NCBI GenBank assembly: GCA_043748015.1
Contig: JAYTOA010000046.1
Span: 1-6,349 of the forward strand
DNA from: JAIBBG01 sp043748015
GTDB taxonomy: Bacteria > Bacteroidota > Bacteroidia > Flavobacteriales_D > Sanyastnellaceae
Direction of reading: 5' to 3'
Length of the DNA stretch: 6,349 nucleotides
A program made the position numbers and the translations under genes. The notes under the pieces are model-generated. The model did no database searches, was not told the origin of the DNA, and saw only the letters and a list, made by a program, of their open reading frames with translations. Position 1 is the first letter of the stretch. Every line of letters starts with the position of its first letter. Positions 1 through 5,338 of the stretch are shown here, in pieces.

Positions 1-231
1 TTTGGATTGCGGCCATACAGACGTGAAGGAAGATGGAATATTGATGATGAGTTTACCGTCGGAAATTTTGGCTTCTGACAACTCCAGATTCCAAGGAGAA
101 AGCTCACAAACGAGTTCGTCGTAGATGCTCAATTTTAGGTGCACACTCACGGTTTCACCTTGTGATAATGCAGTTACTTCTTCGGCTGTTAGGCGCAGTC
201 TGAGATGATCTGTGGAGATGCGAAGTTTCAT
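1..231 (-). CDS. DUF7009 family protein, N-terminal part (runs off left edge)
   Basis: Reading the minus strand from the ATG at 231-229 gives 77 codons without a stop to the first base of the window, so the gene is cut by the edge. The product begins MKLRISTDHLRLRLTAEEV and continues with short beta-strand-like stretches (VSVHLKLSIYDEL, KLIINIPSSF) and a tryptophan near residue 73. This opening, a 'K(L/I)RI..(N/H)..RLRL...EV' strand followed by an L/V-rich beta pattern, is what I associate with DUF7009, a small cytoplasmic family of unknown function common in Bacteroidota. No signal peptide or membrane segment is seen. It is on the same strand as the transporter upstream, but a strong inverted repeat separates them, so it is probably transcribed on its own. 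I see no clear TAnnTTTG box before it. The family assignment is from memory of the motif; that the frame is coding is more certain. Confidence 0.75.
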   Translation of the reverse strand, partial: MKLRISTDHLRLRLTAEEVTALSQGETVSVHLKLSIYDELVCELSPWNLELSEAKISDGKLIINIPSSFTSVWPQSK

Positions 232-303
232 ATTTCAATTTTGTGAAAGCACATTTTGTTTTCTGCTAAGTTACCATTTTACATTGAGCGATTTTTTTCA
301 GGA

Positions 304-339
304 CACTCAGATTTTCAATTCGAATTTTGAAAATGAGTG
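304..339 (-). terminator. Strong inverted repeat after the transporter gene; candidate transcript end
   Basis: CACTCA (304-309) pairs with TGAGTG (334-339), and TTTTCAA (312-318) with TTGAAAA (327-333). This leaves a 2-base bulge (310-311) and an 8-base loop, 13 pairs in all. It begins 11 bases past the transporter stop codon on the minus strand and lies 72 bases before the DUF7009 start. On the minus strand the hairpin is followed by an A-run (complement of the T7 at about 292-299), not a U-tract. It therefore does not match a textbook intrinsic terminator and may be a 3'-end protecting hairpin or work differently. Being nearly symmetric it could act on either strand. Confidence 0.45.
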
Positions 340-350
340 GCATATTCAAA

Positions 351-773
351 TTACTTCCACACCAGCACCAGCATTCCGGCGAGAATCAACGCGGCTCCCA
401 ATGCAAGTTTCGCGGTGAACGGCTCACGAAGTAGCCATACCGAAAAAAGTATAGTAATCAAGATGCTGCTTTTATCTATTGCCGCAATTTCTGAAACAGG
501 TCCAATTTTGATAGCCCTGTAATAATAAATCCATGAAAGCGCCGCTGTTGTTCCCGAGAGTGCAAGAAACAATATACTTTTCGAGGTGAGATTTGGCCAG
601 TCTTTGTATCCGCCCCAACTGAATGCGTTCAAAATCACCAAAACGAAAATTACAGCGGTGCGTATTACCAGTCCAAGATCTGCACTGATTTCCTGGATGC
701 CATATTTGGCAAGGACGGCAGTAATTCCTGCGAACAAAGCTGCCAATAATGTGTAGATTAACCAAAGAGGCAT
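351..773 (-). CDS. Half-size EamA/DMT-superfamily membrane transporter (COG2510-like)
   Basis: This 140-residue integral membrane protein has five likely membrane segments, at about residues 3-22, 35-51, 66-84, 95-114 and 121-139. It carries a single EamA unit; classical drug/metabolite transporters carry two. The pattern LLAALFAGITAVLAKYG, the R(T/A) pair after helix 2, SWIYYYRA, GPVSEIAAIDKSS and the closing LLREPFTAKLALGAALILAG fit the small EamA proteins of about 140 residues grouped as COG2510, so the length is normal for that group and not a truncation. Such half-size proteins presumably work as dimers; the substrate is unknown. The ATG at 773 is fixed by an in-frame TAA four codons upstream. 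There is no Shine-Dalgarno sequence. The gene lies 63 bases downstream of the oxygenase on the same strand, so the two may share a transcript. An 8-bp inverted repeat sits directly before the start codon. Confidence 0.88.
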   Translation of the reverse strand: MPLWLIYTLLAALFAGITAVLAKYGIQEISADLGLVIRTAVIFVLVILNAFSWGGYKDWPNLTSKSILFLALSGTTAALSWIYYYRAIKIGPVSEIAAIDKSSILITILFSVWLLREPFTAKLALGAALILAGMLVLVWK

Positions 774-775
774 GC

Positions 776-812
776 GGTAATATTAGGGTGAGATTTCCAA
801 TACGATATTACC
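776..812 (-). repeat. 8-bp perfect inverted repeat abutting the transporter start codon
   Basis: GGTAATAT (776-783) is the exact reverse complement of ATATTACC (805-812), with a 21-base spacer and one further T-G wobble pair inside. It fills most of the 63-base gap between the oxygenase stop codon and the transporter. In the minus-strand RNA the stem ends 2 bases before the transporter AUG, where it could affect ribosome access. It could equally be a two-half-site operator. The symmetry is visible; the function is inference. Confidence 0.4.
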
Positions 813-836
813 AAAATCCACGGCGCAGCTGACCAA

Positions 837-1796
837 CTATTTCTTCAACCCAATTTCTGCCAAACGCTGATGTAGAAATTCTCCTGCCGTAATCGGATCG
901 AATTGTGGTTGCTCACCGGATGGAATGCATGACGTGAGGCAGTCCAGTTTCATTTCACTTCTTGGATGTAGAAAAAACGGAATACTGAATCTGCTCGTTC
1001 CCCATTTTTCTCGAGGGGGATTCACTACCTGATGCGTGGTACTTTTCAATTTGCCGTTGGTATGTCGTTGCAGCATGTCGCCAACATTGACCACTATGTG
1101 ATCGGGGAGTGCTGTCACAGCCACCCATTCGTCTTGTTTGTTGAGCACTTCTAAACCATCAGCAGAAGCGCCAATAAGCAGTGTAATAAGGTTGATGTCT
1201 TCGTGTTGACCCGCGCGAACGGCAGACTTTGGTTCTGAATTAATAGGTGGATAGTGAATAGGACGAAGTATGGAATTGCCGTTTTTTATCTTTTCATCGA
1301 AATAGAATTCATCAAGTCCGAGATAGATGGCGATGGCACGTAACATATACTTACCCGTTTCCTCCAGATCCTTGTAAGCCTTGATACCAACCTGATTGAA
1401 AAGGGGAAGTTCGTCTACATAAATATTGTCGGGATATTCGTTTTTGATGGGATCATCACCTTCCACTTCCTGACCGAAGTGCCAGAATTCCTTCAAGTCA
1501 CCGGCGTTGCTTCCCTTGGCATGTTCTCTTCCAAATGATGTGTAACCCCGCTGTCCGGCATTGACGAGGTCCTCGTATTTTTTCTTGGTGTCTTCAGGAA
1601 GTTCAAAGAAGTTTTTTACCTCACTGTAAAGTTTTGCAACTGTTTCAGCATCGATGAGGTGATTGCGAACAGCTACGAAACCGATCTCTTCATATGCTTT
1701 GCCAAGCTCAGCTGCGAATTGAAGTTTTTGTTCTGTGTTGCCTTTGATAAAATCTGCGAGGTCTACGCTCGGAATTCCCATATCCTGAAAACCCAT
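837..1796 (-). CDS. 2-oxoglutarate/Fe(II)-dependent oxygenase, isopenicillin N synthase-like
   Basis: This 319-residue soluble protein belongs to the non-haem iron dioxygenase family that includes isopenicillin N synthase and plant-type 2-oxoglutarate oxygenases. An N-terminal DIOX_N-type segment spans about residues 7-120 (IPSVDLADF, then EIGFVAVRNHLID, then GYTSFGREHAKG). The catalytic double-stranded beta-helix spans about 175-276. The iron triad reads H198-x-D200 in GQHEDINLITLL and H255 in STTHQVVNP. The co-substrate carboxylate motif R-x-S is R269/S271 in TSRFSIPFF. All key residues are present, so it should be active; the substrate cannot be told from sequence. The open frame extends to 1877, but I chose the ATG at 1796 because the family N-terminus (IPSVDL) follows at once and a TAnnTTTG box lies between the two candidate starts. 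The ATG at 1781 (residue 6) is an alternative. The EamA transporter lies 63 bases downstream on the same strand. Confidence 0.92.
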   Translation of the reverse strand: MGFQDMGIPSVDLADFIKGNTEQKLQFAAELGKAYEEIGFVAVRNHLIDAETVAKLYSEVKNFFELPEDTKKKYEDLVNAGQRGYTSFGREHAKGSNAGDLKEFWHFGQEVEGDDPIKNEYPDNIYVDELPLFNQVGIKAYKDLEETGKYMLRAIAIYLGLDEFYFDEKIKNGNSILRPIHYPPINSEPKSAVRAGQHEDINLITLLIGASADGLEVLNKQDEWVAVTALPDHIVVNVGDMLQRHTNGKLKSTTHQVVNPPREKWGTSRFSIPFFLHPRSEMKLDCLTSCIPSGEQPQFDPITAGEFLHQRLAEIGLKK

Positions 1797-1817
1797 TGTT
1801 GTTTGATTTTGAGGGCG

Positions 1818-1825
1818 CAAAAGTA
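1818..1825 (-). promoter_or_regulatory. Bacteroidota-type -7 box upstream of the oxygenase
   Basis: On the minus strand the sequence reads TACTTTTG, an exact match to the Bacteroidota -7 consensus TAnnTTTG, 21 bases before the oxygenase ATG at 1796. This would give a leader of roughly 15 bases. I find no TTG/TTTG -33 element about 19 bases further upstream, so only half of the promoter is supported. Its position argues against a translation start at 1877. Confidence 0.5.
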
Positions 1826-1908
1826 GAATTGTTTGTTGTAATCGAGATGATTTTGTTGGGGAAAATGTCAAACGCATATTGCCAAATCACGGTTACTCAA
1901 AAGGATTT

Positions 1909-2085
1909 TCAGACTTTCCAAGCGACACCATTCATGCTAATCAAATCTTCCAGCAGAATGCGCTTGCCTTCCGCAGTATGAAGAATTTCTTTGCCTAATT
2001 CATTTGTTAGTTTGCTGACATTGGCCATGATTGACTGCAGTTTTCCATCTTCAATGAATTCCAGTTGTGATGTTCGTTCGTACAT
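1909..2085 (-). CDS. Small 58-residue protein of unknown function
   Basis: The minus-strand frame runs from ATG at 2085 to TGA at 1911-1909 and encodes 58 residues. It begins MYERTSQLEFIEDGKLQSI and ends SMNGVAWKV. The composition is that of a real soluble protein: charged and mostly predicted helical, with a leucine/isoleucine spacing through residues 16-50 (LQSIMANVSKLTNELGKEIL, then KRILLEDLI) that suggests an amphipathic helical hairpin. There is no signal peptide, membrane segment or cysteine. The start is bounded by an in-frame TGA five codons upstream. No Shine-Dalgarno sequence is present, and the best promoter-like box is a weak TTGCTTTG on the minus strand at 2114-2107. It precedes the oxygenase on the same strand by 112 bases, but the oxygenase seems to have its own -7 box. 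I do not recognise the family. The opposite strand has an ORF of similar size, so coding is likely but not certain. Confidence 0.5.
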   Translation of the reverse strand: MYERTSQLEFIEDGKLQSIMANVSKLTNELGKEILHTAEGKRILLEDLISMNGVAWKV

Positions 2086-2315
2086 AGTTTTTGTTTTTCA
2101 TGCTTGCAAAGCAAGTGCGAGTACGCTGCAACACTGTTGTGCAGAGATGAATATCACGTTATCAGATTCTTAATACATTTCCCCATTTTTTTGCGTGCGG
2201 ACACAGGAAACGGGCTGTGGCCCTTGATTGAAGTTTGATCATATGCCTTTGTGGAGGACGTTTTTTTTTTTCGATCGGGAAGGGAAAACGTCTTATTCAT
2301 TTATATTCGCTCCAC
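2086..2315. other. Divergent non-coding gap with palindromes and a long hairpin
   Basis: This is the longest gene-free stretch in the window, between the minus-strand 58-residue gene and the plus-strand arginyltransferase-like gene. It must hold both promoters. It contains the perfect palindromes CTTGC-AAA-GCAAG (2103-2115) and CAACA-C-TGTTG (2129-2139), near-consensus -7 boxes on the plus strand (TACATTTC at 2174-2181 and TATATTCG at 2302-2309, each one mismatch from TAnnTTTG, neither with a -33 TTG at the right distance), and a long U-rich hairpin (2255-2294). I see no RNA gene or further coding frame in it. Confidence 0.5.
2255..2294 (+). promoter_or_regulatory. 18-pair U-rich hairpin in the leader of the arginyltransferase-like gene
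   Basis: In plus-strand RNA, bases 2255-2272 can pair continuously with 2277-2294 around a GATC loop (2273-2276). There are 12 Watson-Crick and 6 G-U pairs. The core is GACGTTTT (2257-2264) against AAAACGTC (2285-2292); the rest of an 11-base T run (2261-2271) pairs with the purine-rich right arm. Because the G-U pairs become A-C mismatches on the other strand, the full structure can form only in plus-strand RNA. It ends 21 bases before the ATG at 2316, so if it is transcribed it would lie just upstream of the ribosome landing zone. Function is inferred; T11 is also a possible sequencing or slippage hotspot. Confidence 0.4.
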
Positions 2316-3377
2316 ATGCTGGTTCAGACAATAATCATTGATGGCACCACCTGCGAGGAATACGACCATTTGCTCGCTTCAGGTTGGTTTCGTGGTACCG
2401 GTATTATCTATCGCAATGAGATCGTGTGTATCAGCGAACAATTGTATTCAGCTCAGCATATCCGTGTTCCACTAAAGAACTTTTCACCTGTGAAAAAGCA
2501 TCGTAAAATGTTGCGCCGGAATAATGATCAGTTTACTTATGAAATCAGTAGGCCCGAAGTAAGTGAACGAAAAGAGGAGTTGTACAGAGGTCAGCGCAAT
2601 CGCTTCAAAGCTTTTGTTCATGTCAATTTGCGTGATATCATGAAAGCTGGTCGCCATGATGGCGAGTTTGAAACAAAAGAATTGCGTGTTTACGACAATG
2701 GAAATCTTGTCGCAGTCAGCTATTTCGACGTGTCGAAGAAATCTGTTGCTTCTATCATGTGTCTCTTTGATCAGTCATACAAAAAATATAGTTTGGGCAT
2801 TTATACCATGTTGCTAGAAATCGAGCATGCTTCACAGTTGGATATCGAATATTACTATCCCGGTTATGTACTTGATCGACCATCGCAATTCGATTACAAA
2901 TTGACTTTGGGTGAATGTGAATGGATGTCACAAAGCGGGATTTGGCAATCTCAGCATGAACTTCCAAAAGAAAAATCCCGCGCTGAGCACATTTGTGAAA
3001 AGATGGCGGAGTTACAAGTTAACCTCACGCAGGCCGGTTATTCTTTTGTTTACAAAATCTATCCTTACTTCACAGTGGGGCAGATCATGCGTGAGTTTCC
3101 TGATTTGATTAGAGTTCCAAGTTATTATGAAATTGAAAAGGATGGAAAGCAGGTTTCTGTATCATATGATTCCGAAATTGATCAGTTTGTGATCTTCGAT
3201 ATGCATCCTGCCGATGAACTCGAATTTTCACAGCACCTCGATTTGTCTGACGATTATCAAAATAGTGATATCTACGAATTGAGATTGTTGAAGTCGAATT
3301 ATTACAAGCCATTTGATGAAGTGTTTTTTCCGGGAACAATGAAATCAGAAAATTTCTTCATGAATGAGTCTGTTTGA
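2316..3377 (+). CDS. Arginyl-tRNA-protein transferase-like protein (Ate1/Bpt family, GNAT-type fold)
   Basis: This 353-residue soluble protein resembles aminoacyl-tRNA-protein transferases, which move an amino acid from charged tRNA to a protein N-terminus and so mark it for degradation. Family signatures appear in order: Y16..L20..GWFR (16-26), the basic KKHRKMLRRNND (60-71), YRGQRNRF (90-97), and the C-terminal transferase core YFDVS, SLGIYTMLLEIE (159-170), YYYPGYV (179-185) and FDYK (192-195). Residues 215-353 extend past this core with no domain I know. The oddity is in the N-terminal half: classical members have clustered cysteines (C-x-x-C pairs), but here only C13 and C38 are present and 'CISEQLY' replaces the usual C-x-x-C stretch. 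Substrate or activity may therefore differ. The frame is open back to a TTG at 2235, but that extension reads through T11 and is unlike the family, so I chose the ATG at 2316. The gene overlaps the next one by 14 bases, indicating a shared transcript. Confidence 0.75.
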   Translation: MLVQTIIIDGTTCEEYDHLLASGWFRGTGIIYRNEIVCISEQLYSAQHIRVPLKNFSPVKKHRKMLRRNNDQFTYEISRPEVSERKEELYRGQRNRFKAFVHVNLRDIMKAGRHDGEFETKELRVYDNGNLVAVSYFDVSKKSVASIMCLFDQSYKKYSLGIYTMLLEIEHASQLDIEYYYPGYVLDRPSQFDYKLTLGECEWMSQSGIWQSQHELPKEKSRAEHICEKMAELQVNLTQAGYSFVYKIYPYFTVGQIMREFPDLIRVPSYYEIEKDGKQVSVSYDSEIDQFVIFDMHPADELEFSQHLDLSDDYQNSDIYELRLLKSNYYKPFDEVFFPGTMKSENFFMNESV

Positions 3378-3684
3378 ATCGTCATTTGTTTGGCTGGAAA
3401 ATCATACATTTCCTTGTCCTTTTAAAATGATGACGGGATGTGATTGTCCCGGCTGTGGTTTACAACGGTCCATCCTACAAATGATTCGGGGCAATATTCA
3501 GGAGAGTATTCAGATGCATCCGGCGGGCATTCCAATGGTCTTATTGTTGATTTTTATTTTTCTTCAATTAAAAATGAAATGGTCTTTCGGATCTCGGATT
3601 ACGATAATTGGTATTGCTATCATCCTGCTGCTTTCATTCATCCATTTTATTTTGAAGTGGAACGCGGGCGTCATTTGTAGTTGA
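3364..3684 (+). CDS. DUF2752 family small membrane protein
   Basis: This 106-residue protein carries the DUF2752 signature CPFKxxTGxDCPGCGxQR at residues 18-35, with C18, C26, C28 and C31, followed by two hydrophobic helices at about 54-69 and 79-97. Families with this CPGCG knot are presumed membrane proteins that may bind metal; the role is unknown. The length (about 100-110) is normal for the family. The ATG at 3364 lies inside the end of the arginyltransferase-like gene, in the +1 frame relative to it, and the two overlap by 14 bases. The near sequence ATGAATGAGT gives ATGs in both frames, a typical arrangement for translational coupling. No promoter of its own is visible. It is followed by a 90-base gap before the next plus-strand gene. 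Confidence 0.85.
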   Translation: MSLFESSFVWLENHTFPCPFKMMTGCDCPGCGLQRSILQMIRGNIQESIQMHPAGIPMVLLLIFIFLQLKMKWSFGSRITIIGIAIILLLSFIHFILKWNAGVICS

Positions 3685-3774
3685 AACAGCCTCCTTTTTC
3701 TCGGCATCGTTTTCATGTAAAATAACTTTTGTCATAGCTCCGACGTCTCAATCACAATTACATTTGTCGTGAGA

Positions 3775-4380
3775 ATGAAAAAACTGTTGCTGCTCCATCT
3801 TTTTGCCATTGGCTTGATATTTCAATCTGAGTCACAATCACATGTTGTACAAGTTTCCGGAGTGGTGGTAGCAACCGATTCACTTTTACCTGTTCCATAT
3901 GCGACCATTTATCGCAGCATTGATCACCGAGGAACATATTCAGACTACAACGGATATTTTACTATGCCCGTTGTTGCGGGTGATACGCTGCATTTCGTTT
4001 CTATCGGATTGAAGAAATCATTTTACATTGTTCCAATTGATACTTCTCAACCGCATATATCAATAGTTCAATGGATGGATGAAGATGAATTACTTCTTCC
4101 TACAGTGAATGTGATGCCTTATCCTTCGCCTTATAAATTAAGGACGCAAGTGCTGGCATTGGATTTACCCGGCGACAGATATTATAAGTTCGACAGAAAT
4201 GTTGCAGCCGCAGCCAGTTACGATGGACTTCAGGATCTTTCAGCAGAGGCATACAGCCAGGCTTCAGAGACTCTGATAGCGCGCTACACCAGCGGTTTCA
4301 AAAGTGGCGGTAATCTTCTCGATCCGGCAGCGTGGAGTAAGTTTGTGAATGCGCTGAAAAGCGGGGATAGGGATAAATAA
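3775..4380 (+). CDS. Secreted protein with carboxypeptidase-regulatory-like (CarboxypepD_reg) domain
   Basis: This 201-residue protein has a signal peptide at about residues 1-22 (MKKLLLLHLFAIGLIFQSES). A CarboxypepD_reg-like beta-sandwich domain follows at about residues 26-100: VSGVVVATDSLLPVPYATIY, then GTYSDYNGYFTMPVVAGDTLHF and VSIGLKK. That is the usual 'G.V.d....p...a.v.....gt.sd..G.F...v..gd.l.f..iGy' pattern. A linker 'LPTVNVMPYP' leads to a C-terminal region with no recognised domain. In Bacteroidota this fold is common in periplasmic and cell-surface proteins, including the N-termini of TonB-dependent receptors, but here there is no barrel. The frame also has an in-frame GTG at 3769, two codons earlier; I prefer the ATG at 3775 because MKK directly precedes the hydrophobic core. 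The gene converges on the minus-strand gene at 4395 and ends 14 bases from it. Both have similar architecture. Confidence 0.82.
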   Translation: MKKLLLLHLFAIGLIFQSESQSHVVQVSGVVVATDSLLPVPYATIYRSIDHRGTYSDYNGYFTMPVVAGDTLHFVSIGLKKSFYIVPIDTSQPHISIVQWMDEDELLLPTVNVMPYPSPYKLRTQVLALDLPGDRYYKFDRNVAAAASYDGLQDLSAEAYSQASETLIARYTSGFKSGGNLLDPAAWSKFVNALKSGDRDK

Positions 4381-4386
4381 ATATCC
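4371..4386. terminator. Weak hairpin between convergent genes
   Basis: GGATA (4371-4375) pairs with TATCC (4382-4386) around AATAAA, which contains the stop codon of the plus-strand gene. The convergent genes are only 14 bases apart, so any shared terminator must overlap coding sequence. The stem is only 5 pairs and lacks a clear U-tract, so this is a weak candidate. Confidence 0.2.
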
Positions 4387-4394
4387 GTAAAAGT

Positions 4395-5219
4395 TTAGTC
4401 TTTATCGTAGTCAAAATCAGCGTCACGCAAAATCTTCTTCTGACGTAATTGCACTTTGTAATCTTTGAATCTGTCTTTGACGTAGACCAGAAAATCATAT
4501 TGCGTGCTGTTCTTCATGAATTCATCAGAGACATTTAAATAAGTGATGAAATCATCGAACTGATCATTGTCGAGGATGATGATTTCATAATCGACATAAT
4601 GTTGAAACAGTTCTTTGAGAAGGTCACGCTTGCGATCCTCATTCCACAGCGCCGCAGCTTCATGCTTCGAGCGTTCCTTTTTACTGAATTGCTGATAAAG
4701 AAAAGTAATGGGACTTGCCACCGCATTGATGCCGCTCAAGGTATAATCTCTTTCATTGTAACCCAATCTTTTTATGTCATCCTGTATTCGCTCAAGATCT
4801 CGTTGCGCAAACACTTCTACACTGGCCAAACGATAGGTGCGCGTTTCGAGATAGAGTCTTACGTTGAATGTTTGTCCCACAAGTGAGTCGGCAAATGTGA
4901 TATTGCGCGTGTGATATCCCAATGAAGTGATGGCAAGGGTGTCTGTTCTGTCGCATGTGATAGAAAATGTTCCATCTACTTTTCCAAAATAGCCTGTGCG
5001 AGATTGCTTGTTGATGATGATTACGTTTGAAATAGGTTGATCGAATTCGTCGCGCATTATGCCTTTGACAGTAATGAGGTTTTGCAATGAGTCAACTTGT
5101 GCATCTGCAAAATTGAAGAGCATTACAATCACCCAGGTGGTGAATATTTTAAATGGGCTACTCAAGTATTCTCTTTTACAATTTATAAGTCGTCTGGCAC
5201 AGTTCAAAAATCCGACCAT
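4395..5219 (-). CDS. Secreted carboxypeptidase-regulatory-like domain protein
   Basis: This 274-residue protein has a hydrophobic export segment at about residues 25-37 ending FNFADA, with a likely signal-peptidase site after A40. A CarboxypepD_reg-like domain spans about 50-125: TVKGIMRDEFDQPISNVIII, then RTGYFGKVDGTFSI and DTLAITSLGYHTRNI. The C-terminal half (about 135-260) contains 'SPITFLYQQFSKKERSK', 'DRKRDLLKELFQHYVDY' and 'FDDFITYLNVSDEF', a charged, helical pattern I have seen after this domain in Bacteroidota surface proteins; its function is unknown. With the ATG at 5219 the signal peptide has an unusually long 24-residue N-region. A TTG start at residue 19 (5165) would give a standard one, and is a real alternative. 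The gene converges with the similar gene at 3775-4380 and is divergent from the repeat protein at 5339, so both sides are transcriptionally independent. Confidence 0.82.
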   Translation of the reverse strand: MVGFLNCARRLINCKREYLSSPFKIFTTWVIVMLFNFADAQVDSLQNLITVKGIMRDEFDQPISNVIIINKQSRTGYFGKVDGTFSITCDRTDTLAITSLGYHTRNITFADSLVGQTFNVRLYLETRTYRLASVEVFAQRDLERIQDDIKRLGYNERDYTLSGINAVASPITFLYQQFSKKERSKHEAAALWNEDRKRDLLKELFQHYVDYEIIILDNDQFDDFITYLNVSDEFMKNSTQYDFLVYVKDRFKDYKVQLRQKKILRDADFDYDKD

Positions 5220-5243
5220 GAAACTTAGACGAAGAACGGCGGC

Positions 5244-5276
5244 GAAAATTACATTCAGTTGAGGGTAAACCTACAA
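5244..5276 (-). promoter_or_regulatory. Possible Bacteroidota promoter for the minus-strand carboxypeptidase-like gene
   Basis: The minus strand reads TAATTTTC at 5251-5244, one mismatch from the TAnnTTTG -7 box. A TTG (5276-5274) lies 22 bases upstream, slightly longer than the usual spacing of about 19. The -7 box sits 24 bases before the ATG at 5219, compatible with a short leader. It lies in the 119-base divergent gap that also must serve the gene at 5339, whose best box (TACTTTAT at 5323-5330) is poorer. Confidence 0.3.
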
Positions 5277-5338
5277 CTCCCTGTAAGATGAATGCTTAAA
5301 TTCGCTGCGCCGATTAAAATTTTACTTTATAACTATCT

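Noticed and set aside
212..418. Plus-strand ORF across the DUF7009/transporter gap
   Set aside because: It overlaps two well-supported minus-strand genes and the inverted repeat; composition is low-complexity phenylalanine and serine.
1797..1877. N-terminal extension of the oxygenase to an ATG at 1877
   Set aside because: The extra 27 residues are unlike the family N-terminus, and the TAnnTTTG box at 1818-1825 lies inside this stretch, so it would not be transcribed from that promoter.
1991..2173. Plus-strand ORF of 60 codons opposite the 58-residue gene
   Set aside because: It is rich in serine and cysteine with no recognisable pattern, and looks like the antisense shadow of the better minus-strand frame.
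2212..2223. Small GGGC-TGTG-GCCC hairpin as a terminator
   Set aside because: The stem has only four pairs, no U-tract follows on either strand, and no gene ends next to it.
2235..2315. N-terminal extension of the arginyltransferase-like gene to a TTG at 2235
   Set aside because: It reads through the T11 run and hairpin and gives a peptide unlike the family. The ATG at 2316 starts just before the recognised motifs.
3759..3766. TACATTTG as -7 promoter box for the gene at 3775
   Set aside because: It matches the consensus but lies only 8 bases before the ATG, so transcription would start at about the start codon; no -33 TTG at the right distance.
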